A stretch of 64,000 nt of DNA from Maridesulfovibrio frigidus DSM 17176. Lineage in GTDB: Bacteria; Desulfobacterota; Desulfovibrionia; Desulfovibrionales; Desulfovibrionaceae. This document shows positions 1 through 7,641 of this stretch, piece after piece (the first letter of the stretch is position 1; every line of letters starts with the position of its first letter). The notes under the pieces were generated by a model. It worked only from the letters and a program-made list of their open reading frames with translations, did not search any database and was not told the DNA's origin. Location of the stretch: positions 62,001 through 126,000 of the forward strand of contig NZ_JONL01000002.1 in the NCBI RefSeq assembly GCF_000711735.1, in the 5' to 3' direction. The translations under genes were made by a program, and so were the position numbers.

Positions 1-48
1 CCCGTTCCCATCGGTTACATGTTGCCAACTGAACACCATTTCCTGCAT
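1..48 (-). CDS. Start of an unidentified gene downstream of the decarboxylase alpha subunit (partial)
   Basis: Sixteen codons are visible, beginning MQEMVFSWQHV, before the window ends. The ATG sits 8 bases after an AAGGAG ribosome-binding site and only 32 bases after the oxaloacetate decarboxylase-type alpha subunit, so the two genes are almost certainly co-transcribed. In sodium-pumping decarboxylase operons this place is often taken by the membrane beta subunit, but the visible residues are too few to say so. Start seen; function not assignable. Confidence 0.6.
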   Translation of the reverse strand, partial: MQEMVFSWQHVTDGNG

Positions 49-80
49 TGGAAACTCCTTTTGCGTTTAAAAATGCTCAG

Positions 81-1904
81 CTAGATAGATAGAAGAACTA
101 AAGGCTGGCCCTGTTTGACCTGATCACCACCAGCAACTTCGATAGAAGCTACAGTTCCGGCAACATGAGCCTTAACTTCCATTTCCATCTTCATAGCTTC
201 CATAATCAATAAGGTCTGACCTTCCTGAACAGCCGTTCCGGGCTGGACAGCAAGACGGATAATAAGACCAGGCATTGGAGCTGCAATAGGCTCGGTTGCT
301 CCGCCCGCAGGCGCGGCAGAACCGGCTGCTGCAGGAGTACCATCTCCGGCTCCAATATTGAAAGACTTACCGTTAAGAGTAGCAGTCGCACCATCAACAG
401 CAACAGAGTAAGACTGTCCGTTAACTGAAACATTTACTGTTCCAGAACCGGTTCCAGCGCTACCGCCGCCAAGATTTGCAATCTGCTCTGCTTCAACGTC
501 TTTCTTATAGCGAATGCCCACTTTGGCATCGCCTTTAAGATAGGCAACGCCTTTATCTTTACAGGTAGCAACGATGAATACGTTCTCATCATTTACAGGC
601 AAGCCTTCCTCTTCGAGGACCTTGCGTGCAGGTCCGAGACCTTTCGTAGGATCAGCATCGTTGAGTTCGATAGGGCTTTTCGTAGTAACTTCAAGTCCCA
701 TCTTCTCAGAAGCAAGCTTAATAAGCTCAGCATCAGGCGCAACAGGAGTTTTACCAAAGTAACCGAGAAGCATTTTACCGTAACCGTCAGCAAATTTTTC
801 CCATGGTCCGAACATAACGTTGTTAAACGCCTGCTGGAAGTAGAACTGGGAAACAGGAGTAACGGAAGTACCGAAACCACCTCTGCGAACAACTTCACTC
901 ATTGCGCGAATAATCTCAGGGTAGCGATCCATAAGACCGTTATCTCTGAGCATCTGAGTATTAGCTGTCAGCGCGCCGCCGGGCATTGGGCTGAAAGGAA
1001 TCATTGGATCAACCATAGTTGCTTCTGGCGGCAGGAAGTAATCCTTCATGCAATCGCGGAAGACATCTTCGGCTGTGATAATTTTGTCGATATCCACATC
1101 AATAGTGTAGTCGGTGCCGCGCAGAATGTGCCACATGGTGACAATATCAGTCTGACAGGTTCCGCCTGACGCTGGAGCCATGGACAAGTCGATGGCGTCT
1201 GCTCCGGCCTCAATGGCGGACATGTAGCAGAGACCGCCGATTCCGGCTGTTTCGTGAGTGTGGAAATGAATCATTGTATCTGCGGGAAGCATCTTGCGTG
1301 CGAGCTTGATAGTCTCGTAGACCTTGGAAGGAGTCGAAGTTCCTGATGCGTCTTTAAAGCAGACGGAATCATAAGGAATACCCGCATCCAAAATCTGGCG
1401 CAGAGTGCTTTCGTAGAAAGCCGCATCATGAGCACCGGAACATCCAGGAGGAAGTTCCATCATGGAAACAACAACCTGATGTTTAAGGCCGGCATCAGCA
1501 ATACACTGCCCGCTATAGATCAGGTTATTGACGTCATTTAGTGCGTCGAAGTTTCGGATGGTAGTAATACCGTGTTTTGCAAAAAGATCCGCATGAGCTT
1601 TAATGACATCACTGGATTGAGATTCGAGACCAACAACGTTAACACCGCGAGACAGAGTCTGAAGATCTGCATCAGGGCCAGCTGTGGCTCTAAATCTATC
1701 CATCATATCAAAAGCATCTTCATTGGAATAAAAATATAGGGCTTGGAAACGTGCTCCCCCGCCAGCTTCAAACCAGTTGATTCCTGCATCTCTAGCTGCT
1801 TCTACAGCAGGCAGAAAATCATCGGTCTTAACTCTGGCTCCGTATACGGACTGAAAGCCGTCACGAAAGGCAGTACACATAAACTTAACTTTCTTCTTGG
1901 CCAC
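81..1904 (-). CDS. oadA: Oxaloacetate decarboxylase-type alpha subunit (carboxyltransferase plus biotinyl domain)
   Basis: 607 residues from a GTG preceded by GGGAGGGGAA. The N-terminal part is an HMGL-like/pyruvate-carboxylase-type carboxyltransferase barrel: the metal-site Asp lies in RDGFQS (Asp15), the carboxylated Lys in CFKDASG (Lys184) and the metal His residues in HFHTHETAG (213-217). A Gly/Ala/Ser linker (about 480-535) leads to a biotinyl domain with the classical AMKM sequence, biotinylated at about Lys572. The family transfers carboxyl groups between biotin and oxaloacetate/pyruvate, either in a sodium-pumping decarboxylase with beta and gamma subunits or as a pyruvate carboxylase B subunit. 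No gamma subunit is seen upstream; the next gene starts 32 bases downstream and leaves the window. Decarboxylase versus carboxylase cannot be settled here. RDGFQS differs slightly from the usual RDGHQS/RDAHQS. Confidence 0.85.
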   Translation of the reverse strand: MAKKKVKFMCTAFRDGFQSVYGARVKTDDFLPAVEAARDAGINWFEAGGGARFQALYFYSNEDAFDMMDRFRATAGPDADLQTLSRGVNVVGLESQSSDVIKAHADLFAKHGITTIRNFDALNDVNNLIYSGQCIADAGLKHQVVVSMMELPPGCSGAHDAAFYESTLRQILDAGIPYDSVCFKDASGTSTPSKVYETIKLARKMLPADTMIHFHTHETAGIGGLCYMSAIEAGADAIDLSMAPASGGTCQTDIVTMWHILRGTDYTIDVDIDKIITAEDVFRDCMKDYFLPPEATMVDPMIPFSPMPGGALTANTQMLRDNGLMDRYPEIIRAMSEVVRRGGFGTSVTPVSQFYFQQAFNNVMFGPWEKFADGYGKMLLGYFGKTPVAPDAELIKLASEKMGLEVTTKSPIELNDADPTKGLGPARKVLEEEGLPVNDENVFIVATCKDKGVAYLKGDAKVGIRYKKDVEAEQIANLGGGSAGTGSGTVNVSVNGQSYSVAVDGATATLNGKSFNIGAGDGTPAAAGSAAPAGGATEPIAAPMPGLIIRLAVQPGTAVQEGQTLLIMEAMKMEMEVKAHVAGTVASIEVAGGDQVKQGQPLVLLSI

Positions 1905-2485
1905 TTCCCCTCCCTTGGTATGTGAATGAGTGAATCACCGCAATCCCGCCGGACCGCGTTTAAACATTCTTGTTAAACATATTTTTCTAAAGGAAACCAA
2001 ATATTTACAACACTACACTCGCTATGGTTGCATCGAACACAACCTCATAACAAGCTGAAAGTGAACATCGAGTAGCACAATTCCGTCACAATTTCAGCAA
2101 GAAACCGCACCCTTAAAAAAATCATTTAAGAAAGGCTGGAATATATATGGCAGATGAGCAGGAGAAACATACGTAAAACCTACTATAGCCGAGGAATTTA
2201 ATAAGCACAGGATTCGGATTCTATAAAGAAAAAAGTTGTGCAACAAAAGTTGCAAAGCGACAATTTTGTTTGACAACAGCTTCCTCTGTTACGTTTATAG
2301 CAATTTAAGGCCGTTTTTTATTGCATAAAAGTTAATTTGGCTAATAAAAACTCATTCTGCAACGGCAAAAAAATAATTCGAAAAGTTAAATTCCTACCCA
2401 ACCAGTATCTATTTACCGCCAAAAGAGCACCTTAATTCAAAACAACCTTTCAAAATCAAGATAAACTACATTGAGATTCGAATAA
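1905..2485. other. AT-rich intergenic region upstream of oadA
   Basis: About 580 bases without a convincing gene. It must carry the promoter of the minus-strand oadA. I see one compact inverted repeat (2239-2254) and many A/T runs, but no tRNA, no recognisable riboswitch and no strong intrinsic terminator. Short open frames here lack ribosome-binding sites and recognisable composition. Confidence 0.5.
2239..2254. promoter_or_regulatory. Candidate operator palindrome upstream of oadA
   Basis: TGCAAC-AAAA-GTTGCA is a perfect 6+6 inverted repeat with a 4-base spacer, in the layout of a dimeric regulator site. It lies about 335 bases upstream of oadA and 230 bases downstream of the Cys-rich peptide gene. 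No regulator can be named; such a repeat can occur by chance. Confidence 0.25.
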
Positions 2486-2671
2486 TTACTTCTTTTGTCT
2501 AAGATCTCCTATAGAAGACCCTTCTGAGTTACTGCGGTCACCATTAATAGTTTTATTAGCGGCACCACAATCACAACCACAGCCGCACCCTCCGACTCCC
2601 TTTCGGAACCATTTGATTCCTAAGTACAAGGCTGCAACCCCTATAATGACGAATACTAGTATTTCCTGCAT
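2486..2671 (-). CDS. FeoB-associated Cys-rich membrane peptide
   Basis: 61 residues. One transmembrane helix at residues 4-20 is followed by a basic turn and a Gly/Cys cluster (GGCGCGCDCG), then a polar tail. This is the pattern of the small FeoB-associated cysteine-rich proteins (PF12669 type), usually encoded beside ferrous iron transporters. The start is supported by GAGGAGCC just upstream of the ATG. No feoA or feoB is present here, so it is an orphan in this window. A role in iron uptake is inferred from family only. Confidence 0.7.
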   Translation of the reverse strand: MQEILVFVIIGVAALYLGIKWFRKGVGGCGCGCDCGAANKTINGDRSNSEGSSIGDLRQKK

Positions 2672-2737
2672 AAGGCTCCTCGGTGATATAGAATTTCATT
2701 ATCAGCTTCTTTTAACTTAATATTTATACAATCGAAG

Positions 2738-2860
2738 TCAACTAAAACCAAATCCGGCAATACAATTCAGGCAGCATCTTTGCACCATTACCGTAACAGG
2801 ATCTATAAATACCACCGAGGGCTGATCAAGGCCTTATTTACCTATACTATCAACATCAGT
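2738..2860 (-). pseudogene. Relic of the 3' end of the adjacent propeller/anchor protein gene
   Basis: About 120 bases align with the 3' part of the 505-residue gene at 3262-4779. The block ACCAAATCCGGCA is shared exactly, and a second block around CTTTGCAC...AGGATCT...ACACC/ACC-GAGGG matches after a deletion of roughly 25 bases. On the minus strand one frame still reads LN-x-IAGFGFS before a stop, mirroring the LNPTAGFG of the intact protein's anchor. The upstream coding part is missing and replaced by unrelated AT-rich DNA. It lies just past the second copy of the small peptide gene, as expected if the pair peptide plus propeller gene was duplicated in tandem and one large gene then decayed. 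Confidence 0.65.
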
Positions 2861-2963
2861 CCGATACAACTTAACTGTTGCCCTTAATTTACTGACAGAT
2901 CCGTACAGATAAAAATTACTGAGTTACTTGATTCTGTATAATTCACCTCAACGTAAAATGAAT

Positions 2964-3009
2964 AAAAAAATCCTCCCTGGCCCAGATTAGACAAGAGAGG
3001 ATTTTTTTT
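2964..3009 (-). terminator. Intrinsic terminator after small membrane peptide B
   Basis: On the minus strand an AATCCTC arm pairs with GAGGATT across a long loop and is followed by a run of seven T. It is homologous to the terminator at 4908-4954 after the other peptide copy. Confidence 0.75.
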
Positions 3010-3027
3010 CATAGTAAACATAACTTC

Positions 3028-3201
3028 TCATGCGAGAATTTTTTGCAGCAAGACGATAAGTTTTTCTAGGGGTTCTGGAAATCTTTCCAGAAAGCTTTGA
3101 AGTGTAATATAGCTGGCAGATAAAAAAGCAACGAATCCGCCGTATACTACAACATCAAACAAAACCGGAATTGTTTTTCCCTTAATTTTAACTTTGGGCA
3201 T
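3028..3201 (-). CDS. Small membrane peptide B (57 residues), duplicate
   Basis: 57 codons starting MPKVKIKGKTI and ending QKILA, with GGAGG 6 bases before the ATG. It has a basic N-terminus, one hydrophobic helix (about 11-35, with VVVYGGFVAFL) and an amphipathic tail containing ERFPEP. The peptide is about 70 percent identical to the copy at 4973-5146 and the untranslated leaders are also conserved, so both copies look selected at protein and RNA level. It follows the 505-residue gene by 60 bases on the same strand and ends in its own terminator. I do not recognise the family. Possible roles (membrane regulator, accessory subunit, toxin-like peptide) are guesses. Confidence 0.75.
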   Translation of the reverse strand: MPKVKIKGKTIPVLFDVVVYGGFVAFLSASYITLQSFLERFPEPLEKLIVLLQKILA

Positions 3202-3228
3202 ATTTTTCCTCCTTCGTTAGAGGAGGCA
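3202..3228 (-). promoter_or_regulatory. Possible SD-sequestering hairpin in leader of peptide B
   Basis: On the minus strand CCTCCT pairs with AGGAGG, the ribosome-binding site, across a 7-base loop. The equivalent leader of the other copy can form a similar 6-pair stem with changed bases. It could control translation, but any CT-rich stretch pairs with a strong ribosome-binding site, so this is tentative. Confidence 0.35.
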
Positions 3229-3261
3229 ACATATGTACCAGATAATATTAAGAAATATTAA

Positions 3262-4779
3262 CTATTTACTAAGACGTCTAATGAACAATAGCCCTACCCC
3301 GCCCATAAGAATAGCCCATTCAAGACCAAATCCGGCAGTAGGATTCAAAACACATCCACCGCCAGTATCTGAGGGACTTTGCACTCCCAACGCAGCAGGG
3401 TCTTTAATAACACCAAGGGTTGGATCAGTATCGTATTTTCCGTTATCTTTTACAACGTAATTTACCCAGTAATTGGTGCCCAAAGTAAGCACGGTCTCTG
3501 AAGGCAAATAATTTTCGCTATCATCCTCCATCCACCAAGCCCCCTCAGTATCAGGATCTGCGACAGAAGCGTAGCTGCCAAAAGGTATACTGGTCCCATT
3601 TGCTTCGTAACACTTCATAAGAACCACATCAGCGACTGTTCCGTTAAGGCTTGTGGAATTAAAACTAAACACCCCGTTAGCTCCGGAACTGCTTACAGTA
3701 GCGGTAAACGTAGCAAGTGGAGAACGCAGGTTAAAACTGGAAGGAATGCTAAAAGTGTCCTGAATGACAGTATCTGTCGTTGCATTTTGGGTATTAGCAG
3801 TAACTGCAACTGTTACACCGGCCTGCTGATGTTCAGACTTTTTAACATAATCCTCTTCTATCGCCATACCCAATTGAATGGGACCATTCATAGTAGCTGA
3901 AGTAATTACTTGCTGTGGAACGGTAAGACCATCATCCGTGGTCTTAAAAACAACAAGTGTATCTATCGCAAAACTTGATACGTAAATTAAAGAATCCTTC
4001 ACGATCAAGCCGTAAGGATTGTTTACAGCTGTACCTGCGGCTGAGATAGTGGTACTTGGAACAGTTACCCCACTTGAAGCGAGAGGGAAACTCATAATCG
4101 TGTCAGTACCACCTTGACTAATATAAATAATATCATTTGATATCCATAAGCCACGAGCGTCGTTCATCACGCCTGACACACTGAATGTTCGCTTAGGAGC
4201 TACATTTCCAGTGTCTGTAACATTAAAGACCGATACCAGATTCAAACCGTTATCAAGTACATATAGGTCACTGCCGTAAACCATCATCATACAGGGTTTT
4301 GAAAATCCTGTAGCAGCTCCGACGATCTCACGTTTAGGAGCGACATTACCACTATCAGAAGTATTAAAAACTTTGATGGACTTGGAACCTTCGTCTGCAA
4401 TATAAATCTCGGAGTTGGAAATAAACAGCCCTCGTGGAATGTTAAGCCCTGGTGCAGCTCCGCTAATCACCCTTGTAGGGGCAATATTGCCAGTACCAGT
4501 TGAAGGGAAGACGGATATTGAGTCGTCATTCTCGTCGGTAATGTAAACTTCTTCATCATATAAAAATAAACCATAGCCATGACCTCCGCTGAGCAGAGTG
4601 GCAGCTCCGGAAATATTGCGCGCAGGAGTTGATAACCCGTCATCGGCACTGTCAAAAACCAGAATTTCCCCGCTATCGCGAGACATAACGTAAAGGTCTT
4701 CCGCAGAAGCAACAGCTCCTCCGAAAAGCAAAGCCGATAAACAAACGGTAATATATAGCAAAAAAGTACTTCTAATCAC
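3262..4779 (-). CDS. Secreted beta-propeller-like protein with Cys-containing C-terminal membrane anchor
   Basis: 505 residues. A signal peptide (1-26, ending ASA) precedes about six repeats of about 45 residues with the pattern LYVxD...SISVFxxxxxGNxAPxRxIxGAAxGLxxPRGL, resembling NHL/Kelch-type propeller blades. Residues about 330-470 form a beta-rich domain of the kind called choice-of-anchor (type U-like), with a WWMEDD stretch. The C-terminus is a tripartite sorting tail: GGGC-VLNP, a hydrophobic helix, then RR. Tails of this design (Gly-rich, invariant Cys, helix, basic end) are processed or lipidated at the Cys in several families; which sorting enzyme would act here is unknown. The gene lies between two copies of a 57-residue peptide gene. 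The substrate or partner is unknown. Confidence 0.75.
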   Translation of the reverse strand: MIRSTFLLYITVCLSALLFGGAVASAEDLYVMSRDSGEILVFDSADDGLSTPARNISGAATLLSGGHGYGLFLYDEEVYITDENDDSISVFPSTGTGNIAPTRVISGAAPGLNIPRGLFISNSEIYIADEGSKSIKVFNTSDSGNVAPKREIVGAATGFSKPCMMMVYGSDLYVLDNGLNLVSVFNVTDTGNVAPKRTFSVSGVMNDARGLWISNDIIYISQGGTDTIMSFPLASSGVTVPSTTISAAGTAVNNPYGLIVKDSLIYVSSFAIDTLVVFKTTDDGLTVPQQVITSATMNGPIQLGMAIEEDYVKKSEHQQAGVTVAVTANTQNATTDTVIQDTFSIPSSFNLRSPLATFTATVSSSGANGVFSFNSTSLNGTVADVVLMKCYEANGTSIPFGSYASVADPDTEGAWWMEDDSENYLPSETVLTLGTNYWVNYVVKDNGKYDTDPTLGVIKDPAALGVQSPSDTGGGCVLNPTAGFGLEWAILMGGVGLLFIRRLSK

Positions 4780-4907
4780 AATAGTAGACCTCCCCAGATA
4801 TTCTATTTATTAGAGCTATTTATCCTATACAAGCAACAAATCAAGGTTGTAATAGAAATAACAGCAAACCAATTTTAATATATGATCCATTTTAAAGGAA
4901 ACCAAAT

Positions 4908-4954
4908 AAAAAAGTCCCCCCTTGTCAGTAACTAGACAAGAGAGGACTTTTTTT
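4908..4954 (-). terminator. Intrinsic terminator after small membrane peptide A
   Basis: On the minus strand AAGTCC and CTTGTC arms pair with GACAAG and GGACTT, followed by six T. It separates peptide A from the propeller gene, so that gene probably depends on read-through or on a promoter within 4780-4907. Confidence 0.8.
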
Positions 4955-4972
4955 CGGAGTAATCTTACTTTC

Positions 4973-5146
4973 TCATGCGAGAAATTTTTGCAGCAGGCCG
5001 ATAAGTTTTTCCGCTGGTTCAGGAAATCTTTCCAGAAAACCTTGAAAAGTAATATAGCTAGCCAACAAAAACGCAGCGAATCCGCCATATACTACGACAT
5101 CAAACATGACTGGAATTGCCTTTTCCATAATTCTCTCTTTGTGCAT
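4973..5146 (-). CDS. Small membrane peptide A (57 residues), duplicate
   Basis: 57 codons, starting MHKERIMEKAI and ending QKFLA, with GGAGG before the ATG. The layout matches peptide B: basic start, one hydrophobic helix (VVVYGGFAAFLLASYI), then the conserved FLERFPEP and an amphipathic end. It lies upstream of the propeller protein on the same strand with a terminator in between. Conservation of length and of the ERFPEP block between copies argues for a real protein. Family not recognised. Confidence 0.75.
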   Translation of the reverse strand: MHKERIMEKAIPVMFDVVVYGGFAAFLLASYITFQGFLERFPEPAEKLIGLLQKFLA

Positions 5147-5209
5147 ATTTTTCCTCCTCGCTTTGGAGAAGCAACATGCATACCAGACAACATTAAGGAA
5201 TTAGAATAA
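5147..5209 (-). repeat. Leader of peptide A, duplicated at 3202-3255
   Basis: The leader shares AGCAACAT, ATACCAGA-AA-ATTAAG-AAT and the GGAGGAAAAATATG start region with the leader of peptide B. A 6-pair stem with a 7-base loop can cover the ribosome-binding site here too. The direct repeat therefore spans leader, gene and terminator, about 250-300 bases in each copy. Confidence 0.6.
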
Positions 5210-5290
5210 CACCAAAGAGTGCCTAATAAATCATAGAATAGGATTCATAATATACAGCCTAAAAGACCTCAATCTAATTTCAAAACAGCT

Positions 5291-5312
5291 TGACACAACA
5301 AGTAGTGTGTCA
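5291..5312. promoter_or_regulatory. Candidate metal-regulator operator upstream of cbiM
   Basis: TGACACA-8 bases-TGTGTCA is a perfect 7+7 inverted repeat 107 bases upstream of cbiM, and its left arm overlaps a TTGACA-like -35 element. Position and symmetry suggest repression of the metal transporter gene by a dimeric regulator such as a nickel or cobalt sensor. The half-site is not one I can assign with confidence. Confidence 0.5.
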
Positions 5313-5418
5313 TAGTTTTTAAAAACGTATGCAGTACTAAGCTCATTAATTCGTTTTCTAGCTCGCTGCCACCTTTCTAATATTAATAAAGGTAGCGCAA
5401 TAAATAAGGATTTGAACT

Positions 5419-6024
5419 ATGCACATATCAGAGGGAGTTTTATCTCTTCCCGTTCTTGCCACTGGAGCGGCTGTAACAGTCGCCGGAACCATGATCGGAC
5501 TGAAAAAAATTGATTCAGAAAAGCTCGTAACAGTTGCTCTGCTTTCGTCTGTATTCTTTGTCGCATCGCTTATTCATATTCCTCTAGGACCAGGCAGTGC
5601 GCACCTTATTCTCAGCGGGCTTATGGGGCTGGTACTCGGATGGGCCGCCTTCCCCGCGATCCTTACCGGATTACTATTGCAAGCTATCCTCTTTCAATAT
5701 GGAGGACTCACTGTCATCGGCGTAAACACTGCCACTATGGCCTTGCCTGCGGTTCTCTGCCATTACCTATTCCGCTCTCTGCTCAATAAGGGCGGCAAGA
5801 GCATGACTGTCGGCGCATTTCTTTGCGGGGCGGTATCAATCGGACTTTCGGCGATGCTGACCGCATTCGCATTATCTTTCACCGACGACAGTTTCATCGG
5901 CGCGGCACAGCTTATTGTATATGCGCACTTGCCCATCATGATTATTGAAGGATTTATCTGCGTATTCACATACAGCTTCCTTTACAAGGTCAGACCTGAA
6001 ATGCTGATGGCTACTCAAGAATAA
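5419..6024 (+). CDS. cbiM: Cobalt/nickel ECF transporter substrate-binding membrane protein CbiM
   Basis: 201 residues with the diagnostic N-terminus MHISEGVLS; in CbiM/NikM the extreme N-terminal Met-His region helps bind the metal. Six or so hydrophobic helices follow, with GPGSAHLILSGL and GVNTATMALPA blocks typical of the family. The start has AAGGA 9 bases upstream. The product captures Co2+ or Ni2+ in the inner membrane. It is shorter than many CbiM proteins, and no cbiN, cbiQ or cbiO ATPase lies next to it, so it would need partners from elsewhere or act alone. Cobalt would feed the cbiG/cobJ B12 genes near 24-25 kb. Likely regulated through the palindrome at 5291-5312. Confidence 0.85.
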   Translation: MHISEGVLSLPVLATGAAVTVAGTMIGLKKIDSEKLVTVALLSSVFFVASLIHIPLGPGSAHLILSGLMGLVLGWAAFPAILTGLLLQAILFQYGGLTVIGVNTATMALPAVLCHYLFRSLLNKGGKSMTVGAFLCGAVSIGLSAMLTAFALSFTDDSFIGAAQLIVYAHLPIMIIEGFICVFTYSFLYKVRPEMLMATQE

Positions 6025-6055
6025 TTTACGCTAACGCGACTTATATGTTTCACGT

Positions 6056-6095
6056 AAAGAAGCGCGTAAGAGGATATCCTCTTACGCGCTTCTTT
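6056..6095. terminator. Bidirectional terminator between cbiM and MATE gene
   Basis: A perfect 40-base palindrome (AAAGAAGCGCGTAAGAGGAT and its complement) lies between the convergent genes. T-rich ends exist on both strands. Confidence 0.8.
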
Positions 6096-6131
6096 CTTGG
6101 CTATAACAAAAAGGATTAAACCGAAAACAGC

Positions 6132-7502
6132 TTACTCGATAACTTTCATACTCTGCCATTTACCGCCCTTGAAGCGTAAGTAAAAAGAAAAGCTTAGAGC
6201 AACCACGTAAGCGGTAAAAATCGCCCAGAGGAAATTAGGACCAAGCTTCCAAACCTCCACCCCGAGATAGCACGGTATTACCATCAAAGTTACACATAAA
6301 AAACCGACAAGCTTCATAACCCAGACAACATCTCCCGCACCCTTCAATGCTCCAGAGTAGACAAGCGCAAGTCCATCAAAGAAAATATAAGCAACCGTGA
6401 ACAGCAAGAAGATTCGACCATGCTCAAGAACTTCTCCAAATTGCGCATCACCGATATCATGAGGACGAAACATACTTATCAAAGTGTCCGGTATGGCTAT
6501 GTAAATCAGCCCCATAAAGAGCATCCACGCACAAGTGATATGAAATGCACAGGTCGTAGCTCTTTTAGCATACTCAGGGCGCCCCTGCCCTATTGCCTGA
6601 CCAACCAGAGTACTAACTCCGACAGAAATACCATAGGCGGGGAAAAATGTTATTCCGTCAATAGAAAGAACAATATTGCTTGCAGCAAGAATTGTTGTTC
6701 CAAGCCTTCCCACCATATAAACAAAAAAAGTAACGGCAAAAATATCTAGAAAGAACTGAACCCCGTTTGACAAACCATACTTTATGAATCTGCGAAAAAG
6801 TTGCGGAGCGAATTTAAAATTACTTAATACACCGTATTTCTTCTCATTCTTACTATTAAAGATAAGAGGAATATAAAGACCTACAATTACACATCCAGCT
6901 AGAACAGTCGCAATTCCAGCCCCTTGAATACCCAACTCTGGGAAAATCCAAACACCGTTTATGAGTGCATAATCTAATGGAATATTGACCAGTGCTCCCA
7001 CCATGTTCACGATCATAACGGTTCTGGTAAGCCCGCGTCCTGAATAGAAACTTGATAGTGCTGTATCTAGAACAGGCAGCCCTGCTCCGAACATCAATAT
7101 TCTAAAATATTGGATCTCGAGCACGGTGACTTCAGGCGGATGTCCACCCAATACAAGCAATGGAGTCAGGAAATGACCAAAAATCACAAGAATGACCCAC
7201 GCTGCGAGTGAAAAATATATGCCCTGCCATAAACTAGTTGCGACCTTGTCTGGCCTTGCGGCTCCGGTATATTGAGCAATGAAAACGTTTATATAGCTGG
7301 CAACGCCCATAAAGAAGGATATGAATAAAAAAGCAAGGATCCCTGCTGGAAGTGCGGCGGCAATTGCCTCAACGGAATACCTCCCAAGGAACACTCTATC
7401 AGTAATCTGCATAATAGTAGTAGAGGCCATGCTAACAGCAAGCGGTAAGCTTATTTTTAAAACATCCTTATAGCCAAAAGGCCTATTCCAAAGGGAAGAC
7501 AT
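6132..7502 (-). CDS. MATE family multidrug/sodium exporter
   Basis: 456 residues, twelve predicted membrane helices in two related halves. The start of each half carries family features: LKISLPLAVSMASTTIMQITDRVFLG (here split, residues about 14-40) and the second-half counterpart near residue 240. MATE proteins exchange drugs or other organic cations for Na+ or H+ across the inner membrane. The start is supported by GGAG 10 bases before the ATG. Single gene between a terminator and the HU terminator; substrate unknown. Confidence 0.85.
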   Translation of the reverse strand: MSSLWNRPFGYKDVLKISLPLAVSMASTTIMQITDRVFLGRYSVEAIAAALPAGILAFLFISFFMGVASYINVFIAQYTGAARPDKVATSLWQGIYFSLAAWVILVIFGHFLTPLLVLGGHPPEVTVLEIQYFRILMFGAGLPVLDTALSSFYSGRGLTRTVMIVNMVGALVNIPLDYALINGVWIFPELGIQGAGIATVLAGCVIVGLYIPLIFNSKNEKKYGVLSNFKFAPQLFRRFIKYGLSNGVQFFLDIFAVTFFVYMVGRLGTTILAASNIVLSIDGITFFPAYGISVGVSTLVGQAIGQGRPEYAKRATTCAFHITCAWMLFMGLIYIAIPDTLISMFRPHDIGDAQFGEVLEHGRIFLLFTVAYIFFDGLALVYSGALKGAGDVVWVMKLVGFLCVTLMVIPCYLGVEVWKLGPNFLWAIFTAYVVALSFSFYLRFKGGKWQSMKVIE

Positions 7503-7581
7503 TGAACGTTACTCCGTAAATAATAATTTTAATGTACATACGCATAAATATTGCAATCGGTTTAAGCAACCAAAATTTTCG

Positions 7582-7620
7582 CAAAAAAAAAGCCGCTTCC
7601 GGAATTCCCGGAAGCGGCTT
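7582..7620 (-). terminator. Terminator of the HU gene
   Basis: AAGCCGCTTCCGG pairs with CCGGAAGCGGCTT and is followed on the minus strand by nine T. Confidence 0.9.
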
Positions 7621-7641
7621 GAACAGTCGTAAATAAAAAAA

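Larger units (their letters stand above)
2672..3027. other. Intergenic region holding a decayed gene end and a terminator
   Basis: The stretch contains a minus-strand relic of the propeller-protein gene end (2738-2860) and, at its right edge, the terminator of the small membrane peptide (2964-3009). Nothing else is recognisable in it. Confidence 0.6.

Noticed and set aside
1905-2485. tRNA or small gene in the oadA upstream region
   Set aside because: No cloverleaf, no CCA-flanked acceptor stem and no start with ribosome-binding site was found.
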